Assembly: GCA_037576195.1 (NCBI GenBank)
Contig: CM075102.1
Location: 48,108,745-48,172,744, forward strand
DNA: 64,000 bases
Reading direction: 5' to 3'
Source of the DNA: Phytoseiulus persimilis
Lineage: Eukaryota > Arthropoda > Arachnida > Mesostigmata > Phytoseiidae
Shown here: piece after piece, positions 52,101 to 62,816 of the stretch
Layout: every line of letters starts with the position of its first letter
Numbering within the stretch: position 1 is the first letter of the stretch
Notes under the pieces: generated by a model
Database searches by the model: none
Seen by the model: only the letters and a program-made list of their open reading frames with translations
Told to the model about the DNA's origin: nothing
Program-made: the position numbers and the translations under genes

Positions 52101-54707
52101 GAGAACCTCTGAAAAATGCTGACGGCATGTTTCCTAGATTTGCGCTCCACGCATCGAGTCAAAACGCTCGGACTGGTGCTGTAACAACGCCCGTGATCCA
52201 TAGAATCCAGTTTGCCTCGAGACAACGGAGGAGCGCTTGTCCAAGAAGTGCTTTTTCGTGGGATTCGTTCCTGGGACTCTCGTCTTCTATCTCTATGTCG
52301 TCAACTCCATTAAAGGATTAGGCCGCAGCTTTCAAACTGATCCAAGTCAAATCTAAACAAGTGCCTCTCCTCCACGTAGCTGCGTTTTACTCAGTCGACC
52401 GCGGTGGGTCCGGCTTGCCGATGGGATCGTCGTGCACCCAGTCGCCGGCAGTAGCCGAAAGCGTATTGTCGGGATATTTTTCACTCGAGCGATTTTTACT
52501 CTCCCTCGCGCAGGCTCTCGGTGACGGTGCGTTACGCGGTGCGACCGATTCGCCGACCAACCTCCTCTGCATTAGCATTTTGATGAGACCGGCCCAGGGC
52601 CAGATTGTGGCTGGTTGGCCAGCGCACCGAAAACGAAGCGAAAATGAGATGGAGAACCTTGCTAGTAGGTATATCACTCTTCATTCTTTTTTTCATATTC
52701 TGCCAGCTATATTCACTTTTTCTCACGTTTCCAGCGTTCGTCAACTCCGGTCCGGTAGATTTCCGAGTGTATCATAGCGCTGACGCCGCCCGATCTTCAC
52801 AAGAATCTGGGATAGGTCTGGTCTTCGACTGGCTTGATTCATCTCGCAAGCTTACCGGCGCGAATCTTCAGGACATCACTGAGCCGGGGGTCGTGGACAA
52901 CGTGTGAAAGGGAGCTCGAGGAGGCAATATCCGCGAAGCTCTGTGACGGCGGGACCTTTGTAGAAATACTTAACGTACAAGAGGAGGTGCGGAGGCTGGC
53001 GAACAAGCGCGGCAACAAAAGCTCTGAAAACCAATCGACGGACCGGCTTTCTTCCTCGGCGAAAATAACTTCGAATCGTGGCCGCTCGGTCGGCTATCTT
53101 CTTTTCTTGTGCTTCAAGTGCTCAGAAACCCGCTTGTACGGCAGTTGAACAGACATTCATAATGCTGTTCAACGGCCGGGGCGTTGTCGATTCTCTGTCA
53201 CTCGAGCCCACTGTAGATGCTCCATAAGCGGAACTTATGGGAACGGGCAGGCCTGAGCGGTGATCCCTCTGAGATGTGCAATGCTCGATCGTGCTCGACG
53301 TTCTGGGGCTAAACGCACGCTACCACAGAGCGGCGCCATCTCGGGCAATCCCGAGCCGGCAGTCGCTTCCGAGCACCCTGAACCCGCGTCTGAGAAGAAC
53401 CCTGAATCCCACCAAGATCGCGATTTTCAACATCATTGAAATCGGGAGCTTTGCTTTCGGTATCATTACTCGAACCCTCGTCTTCTCCGAGGAAGGGATT
53501 GGACTGAGCCTGTTTCGACTACAGTCCCCTTCTGAGATCCTTGTATATTCCGTGTAAGGCTTCTTCAAACGCACGACTTGATTGGACTTTTGAGGGAAAT
53601 GAAATCTCCGAGAGTTTGCTGAGACGAGGCACGCAGTGGGTGAGCCGATCTCAGAGTGATCGATGTGAAACGTGCGCCCTAGCGTGTGGAACCACAGCCA
53701 CCTCGGCGCAGGTACTTTTCCTCTTCGGGCTTGTGCCGGAGTATGGCCTTCGAGCGTTCGATGCAAGCATGAGACAGCTCCGGGGGAAATCAGACTCGGA
53801 GACCTCATATTTCTTAGGAATCACACATTCTGGATCCAGGCCCCTCGGTCTTGAGGTACGCGTGGCAGGATAAAAGGAGTAGTCACAGGGCTGTCAGCGC
53901 ACTCATCTCAGATTTTCGAGAGTCTGCACGCTTGCTGGAATCGAGATTGAAATCGCCCCTGTTGTCCGCACATTTGAAAAATCGTTCACGCTGGGCGATT
54001 TTTCGCTGCTTGCATGACGGGTAAGCGAACAGTGAGGCCACCAGACCCTGGCGTTCGCGACATCATTGCCATCTCTAGATGCTATCGCAAGTTGCTTTAA
54101 TATCTCTGGTACGCCGAGCAAACCAGGCGGCTGGCAGACCCGGCGTGCTCGAGATGGTAACAGCCCGGAGTCAGCGGGTGCTGCAACAAGATCTTGACGC
54201 CGATACTTCATTTGTCTCTTCAGGGCTCGAGATTTACTTTTGGGACCGATGCTGCCGCCTCTACGCCCTGTTGCCAGAGGTTGAGAGCGAGCCCGGCATT
54301 GTGCAATGAAGAAAACCGCGGAGGAGACTTCTCATTAATAAAACGAGCGAAACGAGGCGTCTCAACGTGTCGTTGACCGGGCGATTTATATTCGGTCCCA
54401 TACTTGAAAACAGGCCCTTGAGCCGAGACCAGGCGTCAGCCAAAAGCTCAGCCAAAGCTCCACCGGAGCACGCCAGAGGGACGAATTCGGAGCTATCCGG
54501 ACGCTCCGCCTGTTAATGATTTCTTGATGAGGCGAAGCATCGTTCCCTGATTTTTCCGCGGTAACTCCGAGGATGCGCTCACTCACCGTTGGTGGAGACG
54601 GGCGACTCGGAACGTGCCATGATGGCAGCGATGCTGAAATCCGTCGCCCTCGGACTCGAAGTCTGCCTGAGGACGGGGCTTTTGACTCCCTCCATCTCAA
54701 CCACCAT
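35398..54707 (-). CDS. mid/H15: TBX20-class T-box factor (H15/midline), complete
   Basis: A DNA-binding transcription factor of the TBX20 class; the insect members H15 and midline act in heart, nerve cord and leg patterning. Four exons join in phase: 54587-54707, 46860-47124, 36646-36925 and 35398-36072, giving 446 residues. Exon 1 carries an eh1 motif (FSIAAIM, residues 24-30), the Groucho-binding repressor signal known in TBX20. Exon 2 has a Ser/Pro stretch, a basic patch (PPKKRQRE) and the conserved block [12 protein letters not shown], and starts the T-box. The T-box spans about 102-295: [105 protein letters not shown] and [10 protein letters not shown]. The tail is Ala/Gln and Pro rich. 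Introns are 7.5, 9.9 and 0.57 kb, far larger than in the left block. I chose the first in-frame ATG after a stop. The stop lies inside AG|GTAGAT, a passable donor, so a longer spliced tail is possible. I cannot say which of H15 or midline it corresponds to. Confidence 0.96.
36267..36274 (+). promoter_or_regulatory. T-box half-site AGGTGTGA in intron 3
   Basis: A perfect match to the T-box core half-site, in the 573-nt last intron of the minus-strand T-box gene. A single 8-mer can arise by chance; see the related sites at 57312, 61507 and 61624. Confidence 0.25.
40151..40189. repeat. (GCC)13 triplet repeat
   Basis: Thirteen GCC-type units with one ACC interruption, inside intron 2 of the minus-strand T-box gene. 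Confidence 0.9.
44452..44472. repeat. (TC)n microsatellite
   Basis: A short TC dinucleotide run in intron 2 of the minus-strand T-box gene; a similar run lies at about 51289-51305 in intron 1. Confidence 0.7.
47125..54586. other. 7.5-kb intron 1 of the minus-strand T-box gene
   Basis: No coding sequence recognised. It contains a CAG tract, TC runs and GTC/CGA-rich triplet DNA. Confidence 0.5.
49362..49386. repeat. (CAG)8 triplet repeat, intronic
   Basis: Eight CAG units flanked by GTT and AAT triplets. It lies in intron 1 of the minus-strand T-box gene and is not part of any exon I can support. Confidence 0.85.
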
Positions 54708-56940
54708 TTGGCTGGTTGCTGGGACTGGGATCGCCGAACACACGGGGGCAGAACACGAACTCAGCACTTGAACTCAGTCAGATAGCTTCCGGGAAAGTTC
54801 TTCGGAACGGAATTCCACCGTTCTCACTCAGAGTCTCCTGCGTGCGGGGCTGCCCTGCTTTCCGCCGAACAGAGCTGTGCAATTACAAACACTCCGCACT
54901 GATGACGTTGGCCGTCGGAGGAGCGAAACGGATTCCGTGGAGGTTTTTAAGACTGGGACAATAACTGGCACTTTTAATCACGACTCTTGGGGAGGCAGAT
55001 CCCAACTCGACTGGATTCGGGAACGAGGTGAAACGACGGAGACTTTAAGCCGAACTTCGAATTGAGTTTTCTTGGGCCGACGCTCGAGCTCGCTCAGCAA
55101 CGTTGCTCACTTCTTGCTGTCGATGGTCAAAGGAACCCTTGCTGGCTGCGATCGAGTGCTGGCGAGACGAACAAGCCGAGTGAAACGACGAAAGCAACAA
55201 ACAGTTGAGCTGCGGCGGCTGTGGCGAGGTCCTAGATGGGGACATCTTGTTGTCGAACCAACGAACGGAAGAACAAACGGGAGAGGAGGCTCCGCCCAAA
55301 AAGCGCGTCAGCTGCCATCGGGGCGGAGCTCAGAACCGATGGGCGGAGCACAGCCCGGTTTTGTAAGCTAGTACAGCGGGTGGTTCGACTTGAATTTCAA
55401 CCGTGGTACCTTTCTCACTTCGCTTATTTGATGAACGGAGGCGCACAGTGTTTTAGGTAGCAGACAAGCCAGTCAGTCAGTGAGCTGCTCGTTTGCTCGA
55501 TCGATAGGCGCCCGCCCGCCTGCCCAAGTTACCGCTTTCCCATTCCGAAGTTTCCCCATGAAATCGTGGTTAATCGATCCAGCGGGTAATTCGAGTTGGT
55601 CCGGATTTATCGATTGCTTCGGCGCCCTCTGCTGCGAAATGCACAAACGAAAACAATCACGATGCTAGGATTGTCAAGAGGGGACAGATGAACGCATGGT
55701 CCTAGCTGCCAACAGACGAGACAACGGTCAGCTAGTTTGCCTGTTCCAAGACGTTGTCTTGGATGGATGCACACCACGATAAGGAGATGCTTTCAGCAGT
55801 GACAGATGGCTTATGCAGATTACGGCGCGGGCAACAGTTCAGCGAGAGCAAGCGTCTGACTAAGAGACACAATCAACAGCAACACGTACCCCGTAAACAA
55901 GGGAAACGCGAACAGCGAAGATTAGTTAGTCGACATTCTCTTGAGTTGGAAGAGTTTCAATCCGAGAATCGGGGAGCTTCGATCGATTGCTCTGCAGAGC
56001 CGCGACAAATTTTCCAGGTCTTTTCTCGCTACCCCTATCCCTGTGTGACAGACTGCTACTAGAGGTCCATCTCATGAGCTAGCTCTCTCGGAGCTGCCAG
56101 TTGAACGGTCGGATGATGGTCTGATCGATGGATCTGGTCGTGAGTTCGCCCATCTGCACGAAAGCCTCACGACCGAGCTCTTCCCTCTTCATTATGGCGC
56201 GAAGCGAATAAAGTGGCAGCCTTCGTTTCGAACACTACCGAGACCAATCGAGGAAATCATCGGCTATGTCTCCAGCGAGAACGAACTTCTCCGTTGGAAA
56301 CGATTCCGCGATGGAGGACAGGTACTCCTTTGGAGCGTCGAGCTCGCTCGATAGACGCGAGCTTCCATTCTCCACTCAGCTCTTTATTGGGGAGACGGTG
56401 GAGTGAGTGTGGGATAGATCGTGATGGATTAAGTGGGGAGCTCGAGCAAAGTTCCGTTCTCACGGCACTCAACAGACGCCGATTTTTGCGGGCCATTTTC
56501 GTCCGTTATCTTCGAAGATTTCCATTCGCTCGCTGACACTTGTGTTCGTCCGCCCATCGAAGCACTCGCAAACCGATCTGTCACCTGACTGCACCATTGC
56601 TTTTTTTGTCCTCCGCCAGTCAATTCGTCCTCAACCGCCACTGGGTCAGATAGTCGTTGCTAGAACCCGGACGGAGCACTTCAAACATTCAAGAGACGAA
56701 CTCAATATTCGTAGGGTGTGATTAATCGAGCGCTCTTGAACGCCCTTCCTGCGATTGCAAGCATGGAGTTTGCCTCCTGTCTCGACTCAGTCAAGTTAAG
56801 GAATCTCTGAAAATCGGGATCGGTTCTCGATGCTCCGATCGGAGGTGTTCTGACCTCGAAGGAGGAACAGCGATCGACTTTCAACTTGGCATGAGCCTAT
56901 GTTTTGCAATCCGAGTTCTTCAAATTTATTTCCACGCGCT

Positions 56941-56975
56941 GAGAATGGGGACCGAACCACATGGTCCCCATTCTC
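56941..56975. repeat. Perfect 13-bp inverted repeat with 9-nt loop
   Basis: Arms 56941-56953 (GAGAATGGGGACC) and 56963-56975 are exact reverse complements around a 9-nt loop. In single-stranded form it would make a strong hairpin; as duplex it is a dyad of two 13-bp sites. Confidence 0.9.
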
Positions 56976-57274
56976 CATATCTAGCCGTATCGCCTTCTGA
57001 AATCCCTCTGCGAAGGATCTGTTGCTGTTCGGGAGGAACCTCACACAGCCTTTCTGGGTTTCGCGTCCTGTCCCTCGTTTTCCGTAATTTTTCTTGAGCA
57101 GCGGCGCGGCTGCTGTGGGCTGTTGGGTGTCGTCGAGCACTTCACCGGCTCCGCTGCCATCAACGACCACTATACCGACGACGACGACGACAACGTCACC
57201 GCTGAGGCGGCTGCTGCTGCCAGCGATCGTTGTGATCCGAGCCGCCAGAGCGCGCCACTGGGAGCTCTCACCTG

Positions 57275-57319
57275 ATTGGCCCCGCCCATCGAAGATCGGA
57301 GAGGCGGGACTTCACACCT
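57275..57319. promoter_or_regulatory. CCAAT box, GC box and T-box half-site cluster
   Basis: ATTGG (an inverted CCAAT box) at 57275-57279 runs straight into CCCCGCCC at 57280-57287. A second GC-rich element and a perfect T-box half-site (TCACACCT, 57312-57319) follow. It lies about 570-615 bp upstream of the plus-strand gene's ATG. Confidence 0.3.
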
Positions 57320-57889
57320 CTTTCTACCTAGAGAGTGGTAGTGGCGGTGGTGGTGCCATTGTTGTTGTTGTTGTTGTTCATACTGCTGACGACAAGCTGA
57401 TTTTGCTGCCTGTTAGTTATATGCTGTTAGCGTCCAGAGGAGGAGGTCTTTGCTGCTGCCGCCGCCGCTGCTGTTGCTGCCACTCGTGCAGTCGACGACA
57501 ACACCGCACTCCGATCACCGCAGTCAGTCAACCGAACAGAGACTCGACCGACTTCGCGCAGAAAGGACATCTGAAGGAGCAGAAGCTGTCGTCGTCCAAA
57601 ACAGCGTTTCGAACGCACGGTCGAATCCACCAGCTGACCGGTCTGCGAGTCTACCCGTGCTCCAACTCGTGCTCTGGGCCGACAGTGTGTGTTCGCGCGC
57701 GCGCGCGAGAGTGACCGTGTTTGTGACGTTAGAAACGAGCCTCCGAATTGACTCTTCGATTTGCAATTCCGATCCCGACCGTGTTCATCATCGCTTCCGT
57801 CATCATCTCGTTGAAGTCCATTTTAGTTATAGCTGCTTGCTCACGTCGTCACCGTTGATCTTCATGCTAGGAGAAACGACGTTTTCAAG

Positions 57890-59376
57890 ATGATCCTCTC
57901 CGAAAACTTCGCCTTAGAACTGAACATGAGCCGTCAGACAAGTTCGCCGAAGGCAACCGACTTCAGCATTGCTGCCATCATGGCACGATCAGCATCTCCT
58001 TCAACCACAAGTAAGTTCGAACCTCGATTCTCATTCGTCTGAGCCCTGCTTTCTGCTTCTTGTTCCCGCTCGCAAGTTCCTCCGTGAACAGATCGATGCA
58101 TGGAATGAGGTCGAGGAAGCCGCGGCTCCGGGTCCGAGGGTCACAAGCCTGCGTGAAAATCTTCTCGACCTGTTCAAGAGGAGAAGCTCCTTCTCAGAGG
58201 CAATACTTGATCAAGACTTCAGGCGTCAAAATAACCTAATTGTCTCGTCACTCACACGCTTGTACCTGGTTGTTGCTTTCGTCGCCGCTGCTACTGCTTC
58301 GGAAGAACGAGGCAGAGATTCGCAACGGGCCACTGACGGGTCTGATGACTGGAATGACGAGAGGTGGGCGCAAGATAGAGTTCGCCTTCTTTTTTGCTGT
58401 CAGCTCACATTTCCACAGTCTTCCTCGAACAGCCGCTTCTCGGTGCCTCTCTTTCTCTATACCTCAGATTTTTTCCCCGTCTGATTTGTACGTTGGTGTA
58501 CCTTCGTTTGTGCCCACTAGAGCATTTTGCTTTTCGCTCGGGGAGAACCTCGAGGGTTCCTTCCCTTTGAGCACTTTCTCTTCCGGTTACATCGAGATCG
58601 CCTCGACTCTGTCCCTACGAAGAATGCATACATGAAGAAGAGTGCTCTCCAGTGAAGTGAAGCTTTTCTTCTTGATGACCGCCAGCGCACTTCTTGGCGT
58701 GCCTGAACAGGAAACTCACAGAAGGGCTCTTCCGTCAATCGCATCGACTCAATCATCCAGGGTCGAGGTTTTCCTTCCGATTCTTCCGGGGAAATCCCGA
58801 TATCTCTCAGAGACCCCACGGAAAAGTGTGGATTCTGCTGCAAGGAATCGGAACTCGAGCGGACTCATTGATCTGAGTTCGGTTCCTACGCTGCTGTCAC
58901 TGTGTCTGTCGGAAGGTCGGGGTCGAAGCTGCAATCGTGTTTCGGCATCTCGACCTTTACTTAGCTCCTCTCAGACGACTCTAATCACGATCGAGGCGAT
59001 GGCGATCCTCGCCATGACCTCCGAAGAGAGTACGATCAGAATTCAGCGACAACGTGGGCGGTTGTGCGACAATAAAATCGAGATGTAAACTAATCCTCTT
59101 CCTTACAGTCAGTCCATCTCCAAGTTCATCACCTCAACCGTCTTCGCTGCCGTCCTCGGCATCACCGACCCCATGCGCACCGCCGCGATCGAAAAAGATG
59201 AAGAAATCCTCCTCAGAGGAGGAAAAAGCTTCAGGACCCAATCCGTACGCACCCTTGCTGCGGGGTGCATGCAATTCAGCCGCTCTCGAGAAGGTCGAGT
59301 GTCATCTTGAGAACAGAGATCTCTGGGAAAGGTTCAACGAGCTCGGAACCGAAATGATTATCACCAAAACCGGAAG
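57890..59376 (+). CDS. mid/H15: Second TBX20-class T-box factor, 5' part only
   Basis: Paralogue of the T-box gene on the other strand, transcribed away from it and running off the right end. Exon 1 (57890-58010) encodes MILSENFALELNMSRQTSSP followed by [14 protein letters not shown], with eh1 motif FSIAAIM at residues 25-31. It is 121 bp with one base over, exactly like exon 1 of the paralogue. A GTAAGT donor leads over a 1.1-kb intron to exon 2 (59109-59376), with [14 protein letters not shown], a basic patch (RSKKMKK), the shared block [12 protein letters not shown] and the start of the T-box, [18 protein letters not shown]. It ends two bases into the next codon at GTGAGT, the same splice point as in the paralogue. 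No exon beginning RMFPT is visible up to 64000, so the rest of the T-box lies outside. A second ATG at 57926 is possible; the first aligns better with the paralogue. Confidence 0.95.
58011..59108 (+). other. Intron 1 of the plus-strand T-box gene
   Basis: A 1.1-kb intron with GTAAGT and TTCCTTACAG ends. No gene is seen in it. Confidence 0.8.
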
Positions 59377-60465
59377 GTGAGTCTACGAACTATTCCGTCT
59401 CGTCTGACGCTTCCTATTCAGAATTCGGATTGTACTTTTCTGTTCGCGTGCACTTTTTGGGAACGAACTCCTAGCGAACGGTTGGCCCGGTCGCAAGCTG
59501 TCTGAGTAGATGTGTTTCATTGGTGGGGAGTGCGTCCTCGTCGTTCTCATCCTCCTCGTTGTCGCGGCCTGCCTGATTGCCGGCATTGTGGTCGGTCGGT
59601 CGGGACATCAAGGCGAACAGGCTCGCAATGAACGAGGGGAGTTCGAGGGGCGTGAGTCCCCGGGGAGAATGGCGACAAAACTCGACTTAAATCGACTCAC
59701 TCAACTTGGTGACAGGAGCCGTCATGATTGACTTTTGATCCGTTCGAAGCGACAGGCAACAAACTAGCGAGCCAACATTTGATTTTCTACATCCACGCCC
59801 CTCCGTTTTTTTTTGCCGACTCAGACTCTCTCGCGGCGTCGATCGCCGCGAGCCGGATCGAGGCAAGCTCACCCTCGAGTGTGGCTCCGAGCTGGCGCTC
59901 GACTTTGAAATTGATAAGACAGCGGTCGATTGCTTCGAACGAGGCGTTTAACAAGCTCTGCCAACGGCGAACGCGGTGTCACATGCATAGCGCCTAGTCG
60001 ACATCCGCCACCTAGTGCGTGAGCTTGTGCGGCATTGAACTGTCCGTAGACATCTGTTGGTGTCGGAGGCGGCAGAAGCGCGTGTCCAGCGTGACTCCTC
60101 GGAAAAAAACTCCGCACTCTTTACAAACCCCGCGTTTCCGCGAGTCGACCAGCTGTCGATTTAGGGCTTTTGTGTTGGCGCTGCCGAGGAGCTCCGACAG
60201 GCGGGACTTTCCAGAGGAAGGACGGAAGTATTTTTTCCGGAATCCGGGAAACTCCGACGTGCGTGACTCGGTCGGCCTCGCCCACGTCATGGAGCCCGTC
60301 CAGTCAGGGGGCAGATTCCGGGGCTGATTACCATCGGAAACCTCCGATTGACTCGGAAACCAGTGTAAGCGCCTGAATACTATCAGCGAATCAACATGCA
60401 AGTGACACGGCTGCGAGCGTCGTAAAAACACACTCTAACACCGACTCAGTGGCTGCCTTGCCGGC

Positions 60466-60490
60466 CGACCGACCGACCGACCGACCGACC
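60466..60490. repeat. (CGAC)n microsatellite with CTGA/GGCT flank
   Basis: About six CGAC units run into a degenerate CTGA/TGGCTGGC tract up to about 60540. Confidence 0.85.
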
Positions 60491-61506
60491 AACTGACTGA
60501 CTGCTTGGAGGGTTGACTGGTTGGCTGGCTGGCGGGCTCGCTCAGATAAAAACGAACTTTGAAATCAAGACTCAGTCGTAAGGCTGTCTGGTTCTTGTCA
60601 ATCTTATCTTTGTTGTGTAGTCCTGCTTGGATTTAGTCGCAGCCGCCGTGGCAGCAGAGCAGCGGGTTCCGGAGAGGACCGACCAGGACATTTCTCCGAG
60701 TCGGTCTGACTTTTTGAGAGCTCTCGCATGCTTCCGTGTCTCAACGACTGTCTCTCAAGTACTTTCTCTCTGTTTCCCCGTTCGCCGCTCTGCGGCGTGC
60801 TCGTGCTCCGGCCCGCGCAGGGAAGTCCGAGCACGCCATTTGTTTTCTCTGCTCTCTTTCTGTCCGTGGTCGATCGATCTATAAAGATTCCCGACCGGAC
60901 AGAACGAACGAATGGAGGAAGGAAGGAAAGAAAACAGAACTCAACGAAATTCCAGATAGAATAGCTTGAATCTAATTTTATGAAGATCTGCCTCAATAAA
61001 TTCGAGCTGACGATCCGATATCTCGGCAACGGCGGCAGCGATCGTAGCTTTTGAACTGGTGCCGCCAAACTCACACACGTCCGTGCTGGCACAGAATGCG
61101 ATCGAGAGGAAGAGAAAAAACCCAAAGAAAAGCAAATAGGGAACCACTACGTCTCGCGAAAGAGTCGTTTTGAATTGAACGTTATCGGCGGATGTATTTA
61201 GAACTCTAAACGTCCGAGGCACCCACGTGGGGTTTCCCGCTCGAAGCATCTTCAAGAAGCTGATCAATTGTTTTCGGAAGGAAAACTCTTGCTAGTGGAA
61301 CGTCATCATCAGAACAGCGAAATCTAGTAGACGGCGTTAGCGAGTAGGATCCCGATGTTTCTGTTCAGCATGATGCGCTCGTTCCTTCCTTTCGTGAGAG
61401 GAACGAAAAATGTCTGGTCGTGATGCTTATGTTGCTCAAGAAGTTGAAGATGCTCCGGTGCAATTAGGGCTAGAATGGTATTATAGGGGGTCATTTAGAG
61501 GACACC

Positions 61507-61514
61507 AGGTGTGA
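61507..61514 (+). promoter_or_regulatory. T-box half-site AGGTGTGA in intron 2
   Basis: A perfect half-site in intron 2 of the plus-strand T-box gene, 110 nt from an oppositely oriented copy. Confidence 0.25.
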
Positions 61515-61623
61515 GGTAGGAGACTAAGTGATGCCTAATGGCTAATTCGAGGGGTTGGACCTTTTCTCAGTTGTTCGCTTCGGCTTCGGTCTGTTCAGCC
61601 TTTGAAACTACTGAAGACCGGCT

Positions 61624-61631
61624 TCACACCT
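61624..61631 (-). promoter_or_regulatory. T-box half-site (TCACACCT) in intron 2
   Basis: A perfect half-site on the minus strand, pairing with the one at 61507 in opposite orientation. Confidence 0.25.
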
Positions 61632-62794
61632 TTGAACAGACGTTTTATTCGTCTCGGGAAAGGTACTCCAACTAAAACTCAATCTACGACGACGACCGGC
61701 CCCTGATCGCTGTCGTCCGCGGAGTTCCCCCGTATTGAACAGCAAGCGACATGGTCCCGAGGTTCAACACCTGCTCCGGGAACGATGCAGTCGCGTCGAA
61801 CATCGTGCAATCGTTTGCGAAAAATCCACCGGAGTCCGTGAGGGACCGTGCTTGAGACTTCACCCGGGACCGAGCCACCTTTCTGAAGCCGTTGTGGCGT
61901 CTTCTGCAGAATTGGCCTTCTGTTCGAGTGGCGAACCGTCGGCAGGCGGCTTTCAAGTCGGCACTCAGTGACGGAGAGAAATTTAGCCAAAACAATAATC
62001 GGGGCGGAACTACATCGCCGTCGTATCGATCCTTGCCGTCGGTCGAGCCGTCCGCCGATCGTCAGTCAGTCGGTCGGTCGGGCGATGTTCGTCATTCGGA
62101 CTCGGGTCCCCTTCGTTCGTGGCGGTGTCAAGCGTGCCGAGGAGCTCCAGACGGCTATGCAGCGCGCGCCGATTGTCGCTGGCTCATTTTTCTCGTTGAT
62201 TCTTTGGGCCGGGCCCATGTCATTAGGCGAGAAATTGATTCAACTTCCTTCAGAAGTCCACCGGGCTTCGAACGGCGCTGTTTGCTGCGTCCGAGAGTCC
62301 GAGCACAGTCGGCTCCTGGAAGCTCGGGCGGGAGCTTCCACGCCCTGGAATCGATTCATTGTTTTCGAGAATTCAGAAAACGATCGCCGTCGTCTCAGCG
62401 ATCATCAAACGGGCCGGCGTCATCGGTTCAACTGCCGATCAAGAACTTCGAATCGGAATCAAAGCTCCCATCGAGCCGGTCCGTCGTTCTGCCGTCGGTA
62501 GGCTTCGAGTTTTTCGTGAATCGCTTTTCACCTCCTGGGAGTTCGTACAGCCGTGGGAGGAACCTCTCGGATCTTCGATTCGAACTCGGGAACAGCAGAA
62601 GAGCGACGCCGTTGGGAAGGTGGGTGGGGTTTGTGTCGTTGTTGCATCAAAACGAGCAGAAACGATGAGAGAGCCGTCGTCGAAAACACAAAAGAACACC
62701 TAATCGGTGGGTCTGAGCCGCTGATTGACAATGTAGATGGCTGAGCTGAGAACTCCAATCCACACTTGAGTCTCTCAGGCTGGAGTAGCACGTT

Positions 62795-62816
62795 CGCTCG
62801 CTCGCTCGCTCGCTCG
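62795..62816. repeat. (CGCT)n microsatellite
   Basis: About five CGCT units in intron 2 of the plus-strand T-box gene; an ACGG-type tract lies at about 63799-63824. Confidence 0.8.

Larger units (their letters stand above)
54708..57889. promoter_or_regulatory. Shared 5' region of two divergent T-box genes
   Basis: The 3.2 kb between the two start codons must hold both promoters and 5' UTRs unless there are further 5' exons. It contains a perfect inverted repeat (56941-56975), a CCAAT/GC-box/T-site cluster (57275-57319), a GTT microsatellite (about 57359-57378), a CTG/CCG triplet tract (about 57450-57481) and a short GC dinucleotide run (57693-57708). I see no TATA box I would trust. Confidence 0.6.

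Noticed and set aside
57094-57893. Frames of 147-206 codons just upstream of the plus-strand T-box ATG
   Set aside because: They are made of CTG, GTT, GAC and CCG triplet tracts and overlap the probable promoter and 5' UTR.
61892-62668. 258-codon frame in intron 2 of the plus-strand T-box gene
   Set aside because: Arg/Ser-rich, no family match, and parallel open frames on both strands suggest composition.
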